Notes under the pieces: model-generated | Told to the model about the DNA's origin: nothing | Database searches by the model: none | The model's input: the letters and a program-made list of their open reading frames with translations, nothing else | Program-made: the position numbers and the translations under genes | Source of the DNA: Monomorium pharaonis | Taxonomy: Eukaryota; Arthropoda; Insecta; Hymenoptera; Formicidae | Direction of reading: 5' to 3' | Assembly: GCF_013373865.1 (NCBI RefSeq) | Contig: NC_050471.1 | Span: 19,587,047 to 19,651,046, forward strand | DNA: 64,000 nt | Part shown: piece after piece, positions 1 to 10,884 of the stretch | Layout: the number at the start of each line of letters is the position of its first letter | Numbering within the stretch: position 1 is the first letter of the stretch

Positions 1-64
1 AGAAGAATGGAGCATGGGGGAAGATGGCAACAGTATAGGTAAAAATGAGAGTATGTGCGACAAA

Positions 65-540
65 TTAATATGTCGATAAGAAATCGATGGTTGAGTGAAG
101 AGCATGTGGACGAACGGTAGGAGAGAGAGAGAAGGTTGTGGCCAGAGGAGCAAGCAAGGTAGAAAAGAGGAGGTGCAACGAGAGGGTGAGGCTGGAGAAG
201 GACGTGGTGAAGGAGAGAAGGGTGGATAAAGTGCTGGAAGATACAGCGGAAGCGTTTGAAGAGAGGGAGGAGGAGAAGTGAAAAAGTCCGAGTACAGGAG
301 AGAGAGAAAGCTGGAGGAGAGGGTAAGAGAGAAAAAGGAGTGAGAGAGAAGGAAGACATGGACGAGGACATGCAGGAGGAAGAAGAGAATAAGAAAGGTT
401 CAGAAAAGAAGAAGGAAGAAGATGGAGTGCGGTTACGGCACAGGAGGATAGGGGAGAAAATAGAGAAGAAGCGGATGGACACGAGGAGAATGAACGGTTG
501 GAACGAGAGGAGAAAAGGCGAGAGAAAGAATGGAGAAAGG
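65..540 (+). other. purine-rich block, possible LINE ORF1 remnant
   Basis: The plus strand is almost all A and G and stays open from 256 to 765, giving an Arg/Glu/Lys-rich translation. The opposite strand is also open, as expected for such composition. A similar purine-rich block at 28691-30830 looks like the ORF1 of a LINE, so the same origin is inferred here. No motif supports it directly. The block resumes at about 1076-1244, after the minisatellite arrays. Confidence 0.35.
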
Positions 541-840
541 AAGAGAAGCCTTCATTTGCGCACAGTACAATTGGACACGTTGCAATTGCGCACCGTTCGT
601 TTTGACACAGTTCGATTGGATACTGTTCGATTGGACACCGCTCGATTGGACACCGCTCGATTGGACACCGTTCGATTGGACACCGCTCGATTGGACACCG
701 TTCGATTGGACACCGTTCGATTGGACACCGTTCGAATGCATACCATTCGATTGCGCACCGTTTGATTGCGCACCGTTCGATTGCACATGTTCGATTGCAC
801 ACCGTTCAGTTGCACACTGTTCAATTGCACACCGTTCAAT
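541..840 (-). repeat. 15-bp minisatellite array, minus-oriented half
   Basis: About 18 units of 15 bp, read as CGATTGGACACCGTT on the plus strand with ATTGCGCAC and TTTGACAC variants. The outer edge at 545-600 carries a non-tandem block that is the reverse complement of the one ending the array at 905-1075 and of the one at 20950-21012. All frames are open because 15 is a multiple of three, so the long peptides here are not evidence of coding. Confidence 0.9.
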
Positions 841-904
841 TAAATGTATATTAAATATTTATCCATTATGGCTGCATTTGCAATGTGTACATGGGTTAGC
901 GACA

Positions 905-1075
905 ATGAGTACATGGGTATGCGCAATCGAACGGTGTCCAATCGAACGATGTCCAATCGAACGGTGTCCAATTGAACTGTGCGCAATTGAACGGTGCGCA
1001 ATGTTTCGTGTTTAATAGCACGGTGGGCAATTGCAACGTGTTCAATTGTACTGTGCACCACTGAACCTCTCCCAA
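905..1075 (+). repeat. 15-bp minisatellite array, plus-oriented half
   Basis: Units of the form CAATCGAACGGTGTC run opposite to those of 541-840. The array ends in the shared block, recognisable as GCAATTGCAACGTGTTCAAT at about 1028-1047. Between the halves, 841-904 is unique sequence containing TACATGGGTTAGCGAC, the reverse complement of a motif before the array at 55735. The two halves form one inverted composite of about 530 bp. Confidence 0.85.
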
Positions 1076-1244
1076 AAGAAAGAGGAGGTGGTGGAGAAGA
1101 ATAGGAAAGGAAAAGGATTGAACACTAGGATGGAGGCGACGGAAAGGAGTGCAATTAGATGGAAGAAAGGATCGGGCATTGGAGAAGGAGAATAGGATAG
1201 AAAGTGAAGAGAGGGGAAGGGAGTAGGAGAGAGGGGAGAGAGAG

Positions 1245-1857
1245 ATTGATTAATCGATTAGCTTTCTTAGCTTTCTCAGATATTTTACATAGATTTACAT
1301 ACATGCTTCTTTAACATCCGCTTAAATACATTGATTCTTTCACAACTTCTAATTTCTGCTGGTAAGGTATTGTATAATTTTACTCCCTCGTAAAACACTT
1401 TTTTGCGCACTTCTGGTTCTAACGAATTTTATTGCGATAGCCCCTTCCTGTCTTGTTTTTCTTTCATCTTTATTACTAATTACTTCTAGTTTATCTCTTA
1501 AGTAATTTGGCGCCAAGTTATACAGAATCTTAAATATAAATATGCATACATTATAGTGTAATCTCTGTTTTATAGACATAAATTGCTACGCTTGTAACAT
1601 ATGTTCTATTTAAGTATATTTATTACATTGTAGTATTACTCGCAGTCCGATTCTGTGCTACTTGCAATTTATTCAATTGTGTTTCTCTTATATCTACCAG
1701 TAATGTCGAACAATACTCAAAATGGGGTGCTATTATCGACTTATATATAATACACTTTGTATATGTCGATATGTAGTTTCTTATTCTGTTTTTTTCCCAA
1801 TTTTCTTTAACATGTAATCACAGTGGTCCTTAAATCTAAGCTTATTATCAATAATTA
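1245..1857 (-). pseudogene. LINE reverse transcriptase, C-terminal part
   Basis: Minus-strand translation at 1857-1349 starts with IIDNKLRFKD, continues through a coiled middle with LYNLAPNYLRD, and ends in the GSKIIQYL-type tail seen at the C terminus of Jockey/I/R1-like LINE proteins. It is the continuation of the palm domain at 3478-3143; a mariner separates the two. The reading frame is broken in places. The element's 3' end is probably near 1245, where purine-rich sequence resumes. The clade is not certain. Confidence 0.7.
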
Positions 1858-3142
1858 CCAGGTCTGTAAATATGAAACCGGAATTTGCTCATACATGGCG
1901 CTAGCTGTCAATGTAGTTACCGTCAAACCACGTCATTGGCGCCATTTTCTTGTTTTGACATTTGATTAAAATTTTCAACTAACAACAATACAAGTTTTAT
2001 ACAACAGCATAGTTTTTAATAGCGTTGAACATTTTGTGCCTGGAAACTACGATTTGCGGACAGTATTGATTTTCTGTTACCATTTGAAGAAAACTGCTGC
2101 AGAATTGCATCAAATACTTGTCGAAGCTTACGGTGAGCATGCTCATGGTAAATCATAGTGGTTTAAAATTTAAGTGGTTAAAAAATTTTGAAAGTGGCGA
2201 TTTTGACATGAGAAACGAAGAACGTGGAAGACCACCGAAAAAGTTTGAAGTATTTCAAGCATTGTTGGATGAGGATGACGCTCAAACGCAACAACAACTC
2301 GCGAAGCAATTAAATATGACACGAGAAGCCGTCTTCATACGTTTGAAAGCCATGGAAAAGATCCAGAAGATGGGAAAATGAGTTCCACATGAACTGAATG
2401 AAAGACAGCAGGAAAATCGAAAAACCACTTACGAAATGCTGCGGCCAAGTACAAAAAAAAGTCGTTTCTCCATCGAATTGTGACTGGCCATGAAAAGTGG
2501 ATATATTTTGAGAATCCTAAGCGTAAAAGATCATGGATAACCAGGCAAACCATCGACATCGATTGCAAGGCCAAATCGCTATGGACGGAAGACAATGCTC
2601 TGTGTTTGGTGGGATCAAAAGGGTGTGATCTATTATGAACTGCTAAAACCTGGTGAAACCGTTAATACTGAACGCTACCGACAACAAATGATCGATTTGA
2701 ATCAAGCTTTGCGTGAAAAACGAACAGAATATCAAAAAAGGCAACACAAAGTGATTTTGCTTCATGATAATGCACTATCACACACAGAAAAACTGGTCAA
2801 GGAAACGATTGAGGCGTTTTGTTGGGAAATACTTTTGTATGCGGATTATTTACCAGACTTGGCTTCATCCGATTATTACTTATTTGCATCGATGGGACAC
2901 GCACTTGCTGAGCAGCGCTTCACATCTTACAAAAATGTACGAAAATGGCTCGATGACTGGTTCTCAAAAGAGGAACTGGCCTCAAAAGAGGAACAGTTTT
3001 TTTGTCGTGACATCTACAAATTTTCAGGAAGATGGGAAAAATGTGTAGCTAGCAATACTTCGAATAAAATATTTTTTATCATTTTCATACAATAAACGTG
3101 TATTTTCTATCCAAAGTTCCGGTTTTATATTTACATACTTGG
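1858..3142 (+). mobile_element. mariner element, mauritiana-type, complete with TIRs
   Basis: The ends are inverted repeats of about 26 bp, starting CCAGGTCTGTAAATATGAAA on the left and CCAAGTATGTAAATATAAAA on the reversed right end. TA flanks both sides (1856-1857 and 3143-3144). The length of 1285 bp equals that of typical mariners. It sits inside a LINE: joining the flanks gives the reading KYLGIIIDNKLRF across the junction, which confirms the boundaries. Confidence 0.93.
2024..3095 (+). pseudogene. mariner transposase (DD34D), inactivated
   Basis: The protein cuts and pastes mariner DNA at TA sites. The N-terminal helix-turn-helix region can be read from 2024, but the expected initiator is GTT rather than ATG and a TAG follows at about 2157. 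A second open stretch (2118-2381) carries KSGDF-type and LLDEDDAQTQ signatures of the mauritiana subfamily. The C-terminal half (2595-3095) is open and contains WWDQKGVIYYELLKPGETVN, HDN (catalytic Asp codon 2766-2768) and SSDYY (Asp codon 2871-2873); 34 residues lie between the two. The first catalytic Asp, normally in TGDEKW, is replaced by His (CAT, 2489-2491). With the stops and frame changes, this copy cannot make active enzyme. Confidence 0.93.
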
Positions 3143-3478
3143 TATACCTAAATACTTTATTACGTCTACACGTTCTATTTTTGTTCCGTCTAGGCATTTA
3201 AACACAATATTTCCTTTTAATTCCTTTTTTATATTTCTTAAAATTATAAATTTTGTTTTGCTGGCATTTATTTTTAGCACATTCATCCTCAACCACTCTT
3301 CTACTATATTAAATATTAAATTCATTTTCCCTTCTATTTCTGCACTATCTTCTCCAGTTACATATATTAGTGTATCATCCGCGAACACTTTTATACTATA
3401 GTCTTCTGGGCAAATTTTTATATTATTAATATATATAATAAACAATAAGGGTCCCAACACAGATCCTTGTGGCACACC
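3143..3478 (-). pseudogene. LINE reverse transcriptase, palm domain fragment
   Basis: The minus-strand reading starts PQGSVLGPLLFIIYINNI and includes FADDTLIYV, the polymerase box with two catalytic Asp residues, then a thumb-like KINASKTKFI segment and KYLG. These are hallmarks of non-LTR reverse transcriptases of the Jockey/CR1/I group. The 5' side is cut at about 3478-3490, where a hAT end (CAGGGCCGGC) begins. The 3' side continues at 1857 beyond the mariner. No endonuclease is attached here, though a related endonuclease lies at 10425-10884. Confidence 0.88.
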
Positions 3479-3490
3479 GTGCTTATTCCG

Positions 3491-5040
3491 CAGGGCCGGC
3501 AGGTTGTTTTAGGCTTGAGTGGGTAGTTGATCGGGGGAGGGTTCCTCTCCGATAATGTATATGGAGGAAAAACTCATAAACAAGAGAATTTTACAGGGAT
3601 AAGAACTACAAAATAGAATTGTTTAAATTCTCCTTATCATATTATTTATTCAATAAAATCTTCCCATTCACAATTTACTTGCGTAATACAAAAACTGCGC
3701 TGCGCTTTGCATTTTGCGAAATAAACTTATTTAATAATTTCTCGAAATCAAGTTTGTTTGTCGGTAATGTTGCAGTAAACATGTAAAGTAGCGATATAAT
3801 TGAGTCGATCTTGCAACATTGTTGATCTCAAATAAGTTTTGAGTCTACGTAAAATGGAAAAACTTTATTTATTCGAACAGGACGACCCTGGAATCATGAT
3901 GAGCGGCCAAACAAAGCGTACAAACTTTGGAATAAGCCCTCTTATCCATTCATATTTTTGCAAAAAATCTACAACTTCCCTTAAGTTTTTCGCCTGCTCA
4001 TTTTGTCTCTTCAAAAGTTGCAAAAACATGTCTATCGCTGAGCAGTCTTTCTTTGTCAAATTCATTTTTATAAAATTTTACAATTTTATTGACATCTGCG
4101 GGCTGTCCCAGAGCGAATCGTTCTAACAATTTGAATAATTGCGCGGAATCATTGTCAAATCGACTCTTCAGTGATGCAATTAATTGATCGAAAACTTCAA
4201 AGTATGATTTTCTGAAGAAATCTTGAGGTGTTTTGAATTTAAAATTTTCATTTGTATCTTGATTGAGACGTTTTGGAATTTTGCGCTGACGCGGAATTTG
4301 AGGTTCGTCAAGTTCAAGGTCAACAACAGCTTGAACGCTTTTACGCCAAATTTCTTTAAATTTCAAATCACGAGAAGCGTTTAAAACGGGAGCGTCCGAA
4401 ATGGCCACGTTCGAAATGGCCACCCGTAAATTTGACCACGTTCGAAATGTTTCTTAATGCTTCGGCGCAATCAGTGTGAAGAGAACTCGTCGCGTGAGTC
4501 TTTATCCGCTCTGTTCCATGCTTCCAGTTTGAAAATCCATCATCAACCCAGGCTTGCTTCGATTTGATGGCATGTGGGTTGACATTGATTAATAATTTTC
4601 GCTCACGCTTTGGTGCAAACAGCGCAAATTCCTTTACCGTTTTTGTTGAGTTGAAGCCACAAATTATGATTTTTTCAGCTTTTAAAATTTTTTTAATTAA
4701 GGACACTGAAACTGAAAAATTCTTATTATATGATTAATTTTTTAATATTTTTTACATTCACTTGAGACTCAAAAAGAAAATAAAAAATTATGAAAAACTC
4801 AGTGGTTTCATTGTATATTCACAATTTTCAGAATAATCTCTGTTGCTTTCTTGATTTTTTGGCTCAACACGCTTATCTCTGAAGACTCCAGTAGATTCTG
4901 CTTCCAAAGATGATGCCGATTTCTCCTCCTCATTCTAGTTTTACTAGTCCATGTGTCCATGTGCGCATTAACAGCAGACGACGACACACGTACACATATG
5001 AGGCCTGTTCGCGTCACATGCGACATGGGTAATTATTCAC
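3491..5040 (-). mobile_element. hAT element, decayed
   Basis: The left end reads CAGGGCCGGC, a usual hAT terminus. Minus-strand transposase pieces lie inside. I could not find the matching right terminus or an 8-bp target duplication, so the right limit is approximate. The 4707-5040 part has no recognisable coding. Confidence 0.6.
3820..4706 (-). pseudogene. hAT transposase of the TTF-zinc-finger/ZMYM type
   Basis: Read on the minus strand, 4706-4440 resembles a TTF-type zinc finger (ALFAPKRERK, then FSNWKHGTERIKTHATSSLH). It is followed after a frame change by a helical segment (4380-3998; EIWRKSVQAVVDLELDEPQI, PRQRK, YFEVFDQLIASLKSRFDN) and by the C-terminal dimerisation region with PGSSCSNK, a stop where Glu is usual, then SFSILRRLKTYLRSTM (about 3880-3820). 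The catalytic middle of the protein is missing, so this is an internally deleted, non-functional copy. The family is recognised from conserved spacing and phrases, not from a search. Confidence 0.75.
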
Positions 5041-7104
5041 TTAAACGGAGCCACCCCCGATTTCAATGTCCTGCACATACGTTATCAAGGACATGACCCT
5101 GAGTAACTTTTCTTTATAACTTAATCGTCTGTCATTGTTCGTCAAAGAGTTATTAACAAAAGAAGTTTGAAAAATATTCATGAAAAATAGAACAACATAC
5201 TGTAACCGCGCTTGCGAGCGACGGCCAACTTCGCCGCCGTCCCTGGCCGCAGCTCTGAGCCACCCGGGTGTCGGGGCGACCGCTCCTCGTAACTTTTCGA
5301 TACAATATACAATTGAGCGACAGATACGTTGAGCGTACCACTCTGTCTACGCTTGTAAATACCTGTCTGTGGCTGCGGAATAGCTCACGGACGGTTCGAG
5401 CGGGGGGGAAAAGAAAAGGCAGTATTTACGCGGTTTCTTAGTGAGTCTTTATTTTTAATTAGAGATGTAAGGGAGGAATGATTACAATTAATTTGGACGC
5501 GGACGATACTGTTAATACATACGAATGCGGGCGAAATATGTACAAGTGTTCCGGTGATAGCGCGGAGTCTATGCATACGGAGCGGTATCGTGGTGATGTG
5601 TTTTACCGTTGTTTCGCGGCGCTAGTTATCGGGTACACGTTTTTCGGAAGCAGCGTAACTTCGTGACTGTGGGCGCGGATCCCGGGGGCGGAGCGCGGAA
5701 ACTAGGCCGGTGGGGGGATATCTGTGAGACGGACTGCGGGTCCGCCTCGGGAGTTAGGTTTCTTTCCCGTGGATTATGGGATGGCTGATCGAGTACGCTC
5801 GATTGAGGGCGAGACTCTCGTCCCCGTGTTTGGCCGGTAGGAGGGGAAGCAGGCGTACATGAGATTTACAAGCTGCCAAGTACTCTTGGCGGGGGCAGAG
5901 ACGCTTTACCCTACGTGCTTCAATCTACGGTCGTGCCTGGCGATAGGAGATACAATGATAGGTTTGAAGCTAGCGATGGCCGATCACCAAGAATGCTTGG
6001 TCGAGGCGAAGACGCTTCACCCCGGGGAATCGGCTTCTCGCTGAAGATGTGCTCTGTCGGATGCCAGGTACGGACAGTATCGAGGCGGATGACAGAAGTG
6101 TCACTTGTCGCGATTCCTCCCGGTTTTTATACCCGTGGAGGCGCGAGCTCGGGTACGGTCGTCGCGCTTTCGGTCGTCTTCGTCCTCCGCTTTCCCTACT
6201 CCTGTGGAGGAGACGGGCGCGTGCGCGGGGAGACATCGTCGACGCTGCCATTTGCTCGGTCCTTGGTCGCGGTCATTAGCACAGCGTTTAGGTGAGAGCT
6301 GGCGCTTCGCACCTTTTCGCCTCCTAGTTAGGGCGATCGGCGGCTCTCGCGCCAAAGGACGATGCTTTTCGATATGCATCGTCACACGCTAAACAGCAAA
6401 TTAACGGTACGTTATTAAAGTCGCGGAAAAGACGGGCGCTCGTTAGGCGACCGGGGCGTTAGCGGCTCCGATAACCAGCTACTCAGCCCTAAAAATGGTA
6501 GAGGGGGAGGTTCGTTGCGGGTGGATGGAATCGGGAAGACGAGAGAACTATCAAAATCACAAATTAAACAATAAGATTAACTAGTATATTTAACGACGAA
6601 CAATACAGAATTATAAGGCTCTGTTGAGCGGCGATGGTGATTCGCGCGTGGGACGAGCTGATGCTCGCTCGTAATTTAATTTTGCAAACACGGGCCAATA
6701 ATCGAACGAGTTATTTTACATACGCGGAAATTCTCCGACTTGTCTATGCTTTATCCTACGTCGTTGGTGGACGCCGAACTCGCGGTAGGGTAATGGTTTC
6801 GCCAAGAGCGATCGGGACGAGCAGTAACTCGAAGCCCGCGCGACACGCGACGGACTCGTGCTCTTCCACACGTTATAAGATCCCACAAACAATATGCGCG
6901 ATAATTATTATTAGCTCGCCAACGAGGCGGTAAAAGACAATTACATTTAATCTGACGGGAGCGCAATTACAAGAAGATTCGCGATACGAATGCGATAGGG
7001 TAAATTAGATTTTACAAAATTATAAATGCGCGACGATTCCCAGTACAGCTAACGACAATGACACGCGATACGGCTACAGGACAGAAATACAAGTGACTCG
7101 GCTG
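5041..7104. other. GC- and CpG-rich stretch, unassigned
   Basis: The base composition changes sharply to GC-rich from about 5200. Small open frames exist on both strands, but none resembles a known protein. Short phrases recur imperfectly (GCGGGGGCAGAGACGCTTTA at 5889 and GAGGCGAAGACGCTTCACC at 6003). The texture resembles the LTR or untranslated parts of an insect LTR retrotransposon, but I see no matching pair of ends. Nothing firmer can be said. Confidence 0.3.
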
Positions 7105-7375
7105 TGGCGTTCGCTACCCTTTTCGCACCCACTCCGTCTAAGTCGCTAACTTATGTGCAATCGGGTCCGTGTGCAAACGAGTCGTGTCCAATCGCGTCCG
7201 TGTCCAATCGGGTCTGTGACTAATCGAATCCGTGTCCAATCGGGACTGTGTCCGATCGGGACAGTGTGCAATCGAGATTGTTCAATCGAGTCCGTGTCCA
7301 ATCAGGACTGTGTCCAATCGGGAAATACTACTGTGTTCAATCGCTTATATGCGCAATCGGGACAATCCCCTGTTT
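7105..7375 (+). repeat. 15-bp minisatellite array with leading block
   Basis: A leading block (CGCACCCACTCC, then AGTCGCTAACTTATGTG) is followed by units such as GTCCAATCGGGTCCGT and an end block containing GGGAAATACTACTGTG and GCGCAATCGGGACA. Both the lead and the end match the locus at 55670-56195. The array is therefore a shorter copy of the same dispersed unit, in the same orientation. Confidence 0.85.
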
Positions 7376-7563
7376 TACACTGTACCCAGCTGCACACCGT
7401 ATTTTTAGTTATAACTTTCCTAAGCGCCTTGTCTACTAGTTGCTCCTTCCCTAATCTCATCTGAAAACCACACCTTTCCTTCCCAGACTTTCGGAATTCG
7501 ACATTCTTTTCTTGGTGTTGTAATATTTTACGCATCGGCTATACTATTTACAAATCTACAAGC

Positions 7564-7839
7564 TCATTCGTTGCTTTCTTGAACTAGATTTTGCCTTATA
7601 CTTTTCTCTACTAGTAAATTAAATTTCTCAATGCTAAATTTATTATAATTTCTCGCAATAAATACTCTATGTTTACTAACATTTTTTTTCTTTCCTAACG
7701 TAATTTTTATCCACGCGTGATCCGTTATTTTAGGCTCATGGACCACATATACTTGTGCCACATTATTAGCAAAGACTAAGTCTATCATTCGCTCCTCTTT
7801 TCTCTTCCTTTTCTTCCTTCTTCTCTTTCCTCGATTCAC
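7564..7839 (-). pseudogene. LINE endonuclease C-terminal fragment
   Basis: The minus-strand reading has IDLVFANN followed by EPKITDHAWIKI, the last strand and catalytic His region of an APE-type endonuclease, then a linker (RNYNKFSIEKFNLL) that precedes the reverse transcriptase in LINE ORF2. It is the natural continuation of the endonuclease truncated at 10884, so both probably come from one LINE family. It ends without a reverse transcriptase. Confidence 0.75.
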
Positions 7840-7984
7840 CTATTTACTCTTTCTTCTCGTTCTGACCTTCTTCTCCTCTGTCTTTAAATTCTGCCGCTGC
7901 TCTCCATCCTTTTCCTTCTCCTTTTTTGTTCCTCTCCGTTGCCTGTCCTCCCCCCCCCCCCTCTCCTCTCGCTCTCTCCTTCTA

Positions 7985-8908
7985 NNNNNNNNNNNNNNNN
8001 NNNNNNNNNNNNNNNNNNNNNNNNNNNNNNNNNNNNNNNNNNNNNNNNNNNNNNNNNNNNNNNNNNNNNNNNNNNNNNNNNNNNNNNNNNNNNNNNNNNN
8101 NNNNNNNNNNNNNNNNNNNNNNNNNNNNNNNNNNNNNNNNNNNNNNNNNNNNNNNNNNNNNNNNNNNNNNNNNNNNNNNNNNNNNNNNNNNNNNNNNNNN
8201 NNNNNNNNNNNNNNNNNNNNNNNNNNNNNNNNNNNNNNNNNNNNNNNNNNNNNNNNNNNNNNNNNNNNNNNNNNNNNNNNNNNNNNNNNNNNNNNNNNNN
8301 NNNNNNNNNNNNNNNNNNNNNNNNNNNNNNNNNNNNNNNNNNNNNNNNNNNNNNNNNNNNNNNNNNNNNNNNNNNNNNNNNNNNNNNNNNNNNNNNNNNN
8401 NNNNNNNNNNNNNNNNNNNNNNNNNNNNNNNNNNNNNNNNNNNNNNNNNNNNNNNNNNNNNNNNNNNNNNNNNNNNNNNNNNNNNNNNNNNNNNNNNNNN
8501 NNNNNNNNNNNNNNNNNNNNNNNNNNNNNNNNNNNNNNNNNNNNNNNNNNNNNNNNNNNNNNNNNNNNNNNNNNNNNNNNNNNNNNNNNNNNNNNNNNNN
8601 NNNNNNNNNNNNNNNNNNNNNNNNNNNNNNNNNNNNNNNNNNNNNNNNNNNNNNNNNNNNNNNNNNNNNNNNNNNNNNNNNNNNNNNNNNNNNNNNNNNN
8701 NNNNNNNNNNNNNNNNNNNNNNNNNNNNNNNNNNNNNNNNNNNNNNNNNNNNNNNNNNNNNNNNNNNNNNNNNNNNNNNNNNNNNNNNNNNNNNNNNNNN
8801 NNNNNNNNNNNNNNNNNNNNNNNNNNNNNNNNNNNNNNNNNNNNNNNNNNNNNNNNNNNNNNNNNNNNNNNNNNNNNNNNNNNNNNNNNNNNNNNNNNNN
8901 NNNNNNNN
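7985..8908. other. assembly gap (N run)
   Basis: 924 undetermined bases. CT-rich sequence lies to the left and a GA microsatellite to the right, so the gap probably reflects simple repeats that could not be assembled. Open frames spanning it are meaningless. Confidence 1.
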
Positions 8909-8965
<57 letters not shown>

Positions 8966-9047
8966 GAGAGAGCGAGAGAGAGAGAGAGAGAAGAGAGAGA
9001 GGAGAGGAGAGAGAGAGAGAGAGAGAGAAGAGAGAGAGAGGAGAGGA

Positions 9048-9085
<38 letters not shown>

Positions 9086-9314
9086 AGAGAGAGAGAGAGA
9101 GAGCGAGAGAGACGAGAGAGGAAGAGAGAAGAAGCAGGAGCGAGAGGAGCGAGAGATGGATAAGAGGCAGAAAAAGAGTAGAGTATAGCGGTTTAGAGAG
9201 TATCGAGCGACAGTAGAGACGTAGTACAGTATATCTCTCGATCAATATCATATCTGCTAGCTATCTATCTCTCTCTAGCTCTCTTCTCTTATCTCTCTTA
9301 TCTCATTATATCTA

Positions 9315-9356
<42 letters not shown>
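8909..9356. repeat. GA/CT microsatellites
   Basis: Impure (GA)n fills 8909-9120 and (CT)n fills about 9316-9354. Between them is imperfect low-complexity sequence. Serine-leucine and arginine-glutamate translations here are artefacts. Confidence 0.95.
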
Positions 9357-9639
9357 ATGAGTAGTCGTGTCGAACATCGCTTCGTCTTTACAGTGTGTTT
9401 TGAGAAGAAAAGAGAGCAGGAGGGAAGTACAAAATTGGTGTGATGATAGTTTCATAGATAGTGACTCAGGGATTGTTATCTAGCCGGGAAATGCAAATTT
9501 GTGAATAGCTGAGGTACATTTCTAATTATGTGTGTAGTCGACATTGTGACAAGAAAGCACTGACGTGAATGGAATCTGCTGTGTAACGAATTCGACGGCG
9601 ACAAAACACAGGTGTCGACGATTGATAAGATATGAAAGA
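9357..9639 (+). other. probable 5' untranslated region of a LINE
   Basis: Ordinary-composition sequence without a long frame. It lies directly upstream of the zinc-finger start of the LINE ORF1 at 9640 and on its strand. Its assignment is positional only. Confidence 0.4.
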
Positions 9640-10468
9640 GAATACCGAATATCAATATTCGGCATGCAAGAAGGCTATTAAAACTAAAGTGGTACAATGC
9701 AAATCATGCGTTAAACTGTTTTACCATCCAGACTGTGTTCGTAAACACAAAATTTATGATAGAAATAATGAACTAGTACCATGCTAGGGTCCATTTGCAA
9801 ATTTTGAGATAGAGAGTAAAATTGGATAAGTAAAGAAAACGGCAAGTAACAAGAGAGATAGGCTCGGATTAACCAGAGCATCTGGAAAACCAAGCACAAG
9901 TACGAATGGATCAGCAAATATGGACCTAAAAATTGATTGGCTAATAAGAACAATAAAAGAAATAAAAGACAAGGCAATATGTAAAAAGGAAATTAAAATG
10001 ATGATAAAAGAAATTATCCAGCATGAATTAAAGAATATCAAAGAAGAGCTAGAAGAAGTGAGAAGGATGCTGTCCACTGGAACTAGTAATTCATCAAGAG
10101 ACGCACAGAAAAGTTATAGTGAGATAGTTAAAGAGGAGAAGAAAGAAAATGTTATAATTTTTAAACCTAAGATTCAGCAAGAAAATGTTGATATGGCTAT
10201 GTTAATAAAAAAGAAAGTAGATATAAAGAATATGGAAATGGAAGTAATGAAAATAAGGAGAAGAAACAATGATACAGTCATCTTGGGAAATGAGACTGGA
10301 GAAGAAATAGCAAAATTGAAAACTACAGTGCAAAGCAAGCTGGGTGATGACTTTAAAGTTACTGAGTCACTACAGATGAAGCCAAAAGTAAAAATTGTTT
10401 ATAAAAAAAGTTATAAAGAAGATTCATCCAGCAGTTATAGCAATGTCCGAAACGAGGCTGACGTCTGA
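9640..10468 (+). pseudogene. LINE ORF1 (nucleic-acid-binding protein), broken
   Basis: ORF1 of a non-LTR element normally binds its RNA. The reading opens with a cysteine/histidine cluster of PHD-like spacing (ACKKAI, QCKSCVKLFYHPDC, then NNELVPC) at 9660-9783, which ends in a TAG. From 9920 the frame is open to 10468. It has a Lys/Glu-rich coiled-coil stretch (about residues 15-55) and then a region with RRRNNDTVILG and KLGDDFKVTE, phrases typical of ORF1 in Jockey-like LINEs of ants. ORF2 follows, overlapping its end. The stop after the zinc finger means the copy is dead. Confidence 0.75.
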
Positions 10469-10884
10469 AATAAAAGATAGTGAAGTGAATGTGCCGGGTT
10501 ATGATATGATCAGATGTGATGGAGAGAACAGAAATACAAGAGGTGCAATATTATATCTAAGAGAAGACATTAAATATGAATTGATATTAAATCTATAAGT
10601 GCGAATTGCTGGTGCGTTGCGATAGATGTAAGAGAAAAATTTTATAAAGGCGCGCTGATGATAGTTATATTCACCGAGTGCCTCTGATGGCGATTTCTGA
10701 GGTTCTTATAAGAAGCTATAGAAGATTTGGTAAAAAGAGAATGATAATAGTAAAAGATTTTAACATAGATTTTAAGATAGATTTATTTTACACAAATAAA
10801 TTACGAACAATAATGTCTAGTCTAGGTATGAAACAACTAATTAATAGTTCGACAAGAATTATGAAAGACAGTAGACAATGCTAA
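10425..10884 (+). pseudogene. LINE ORF2, APE-type endonuclease part
   Basis: The reading starts PAVIAMSETRLTS, where the Glu of SETR is a metal-binding residue. It continues with GYDMIRCDGENRN and then, in other frames, ANCWCVAIDVREKFYKGAL and KDFNIDFKID, where the usual GDFN Gly is changed to Lys. It ends at MKDSRQC, followed by a stop. Several frameshifts separate these pieces. The sequence after 10884 is purine-rich, and the rest of the endonuclease and the whole reverse transcriptase are absent. Confidence 0.8.

Noticed and set aside
65..1061. Long peptides of pentapeptide repeats on both strands
   Set aside because: They come from a 15-bp unit with no stops in any frame; no start context or non-repeat domain supports a gene.
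5200..7100. GC-rich region as a host gene
   Set aside because: Overlapping short frames on both strands, no motif and no plausible splice pattern.
7884..9251. Long frames across the N run
   Set aside because: Undetermined bases and GA/CT repeats create them.
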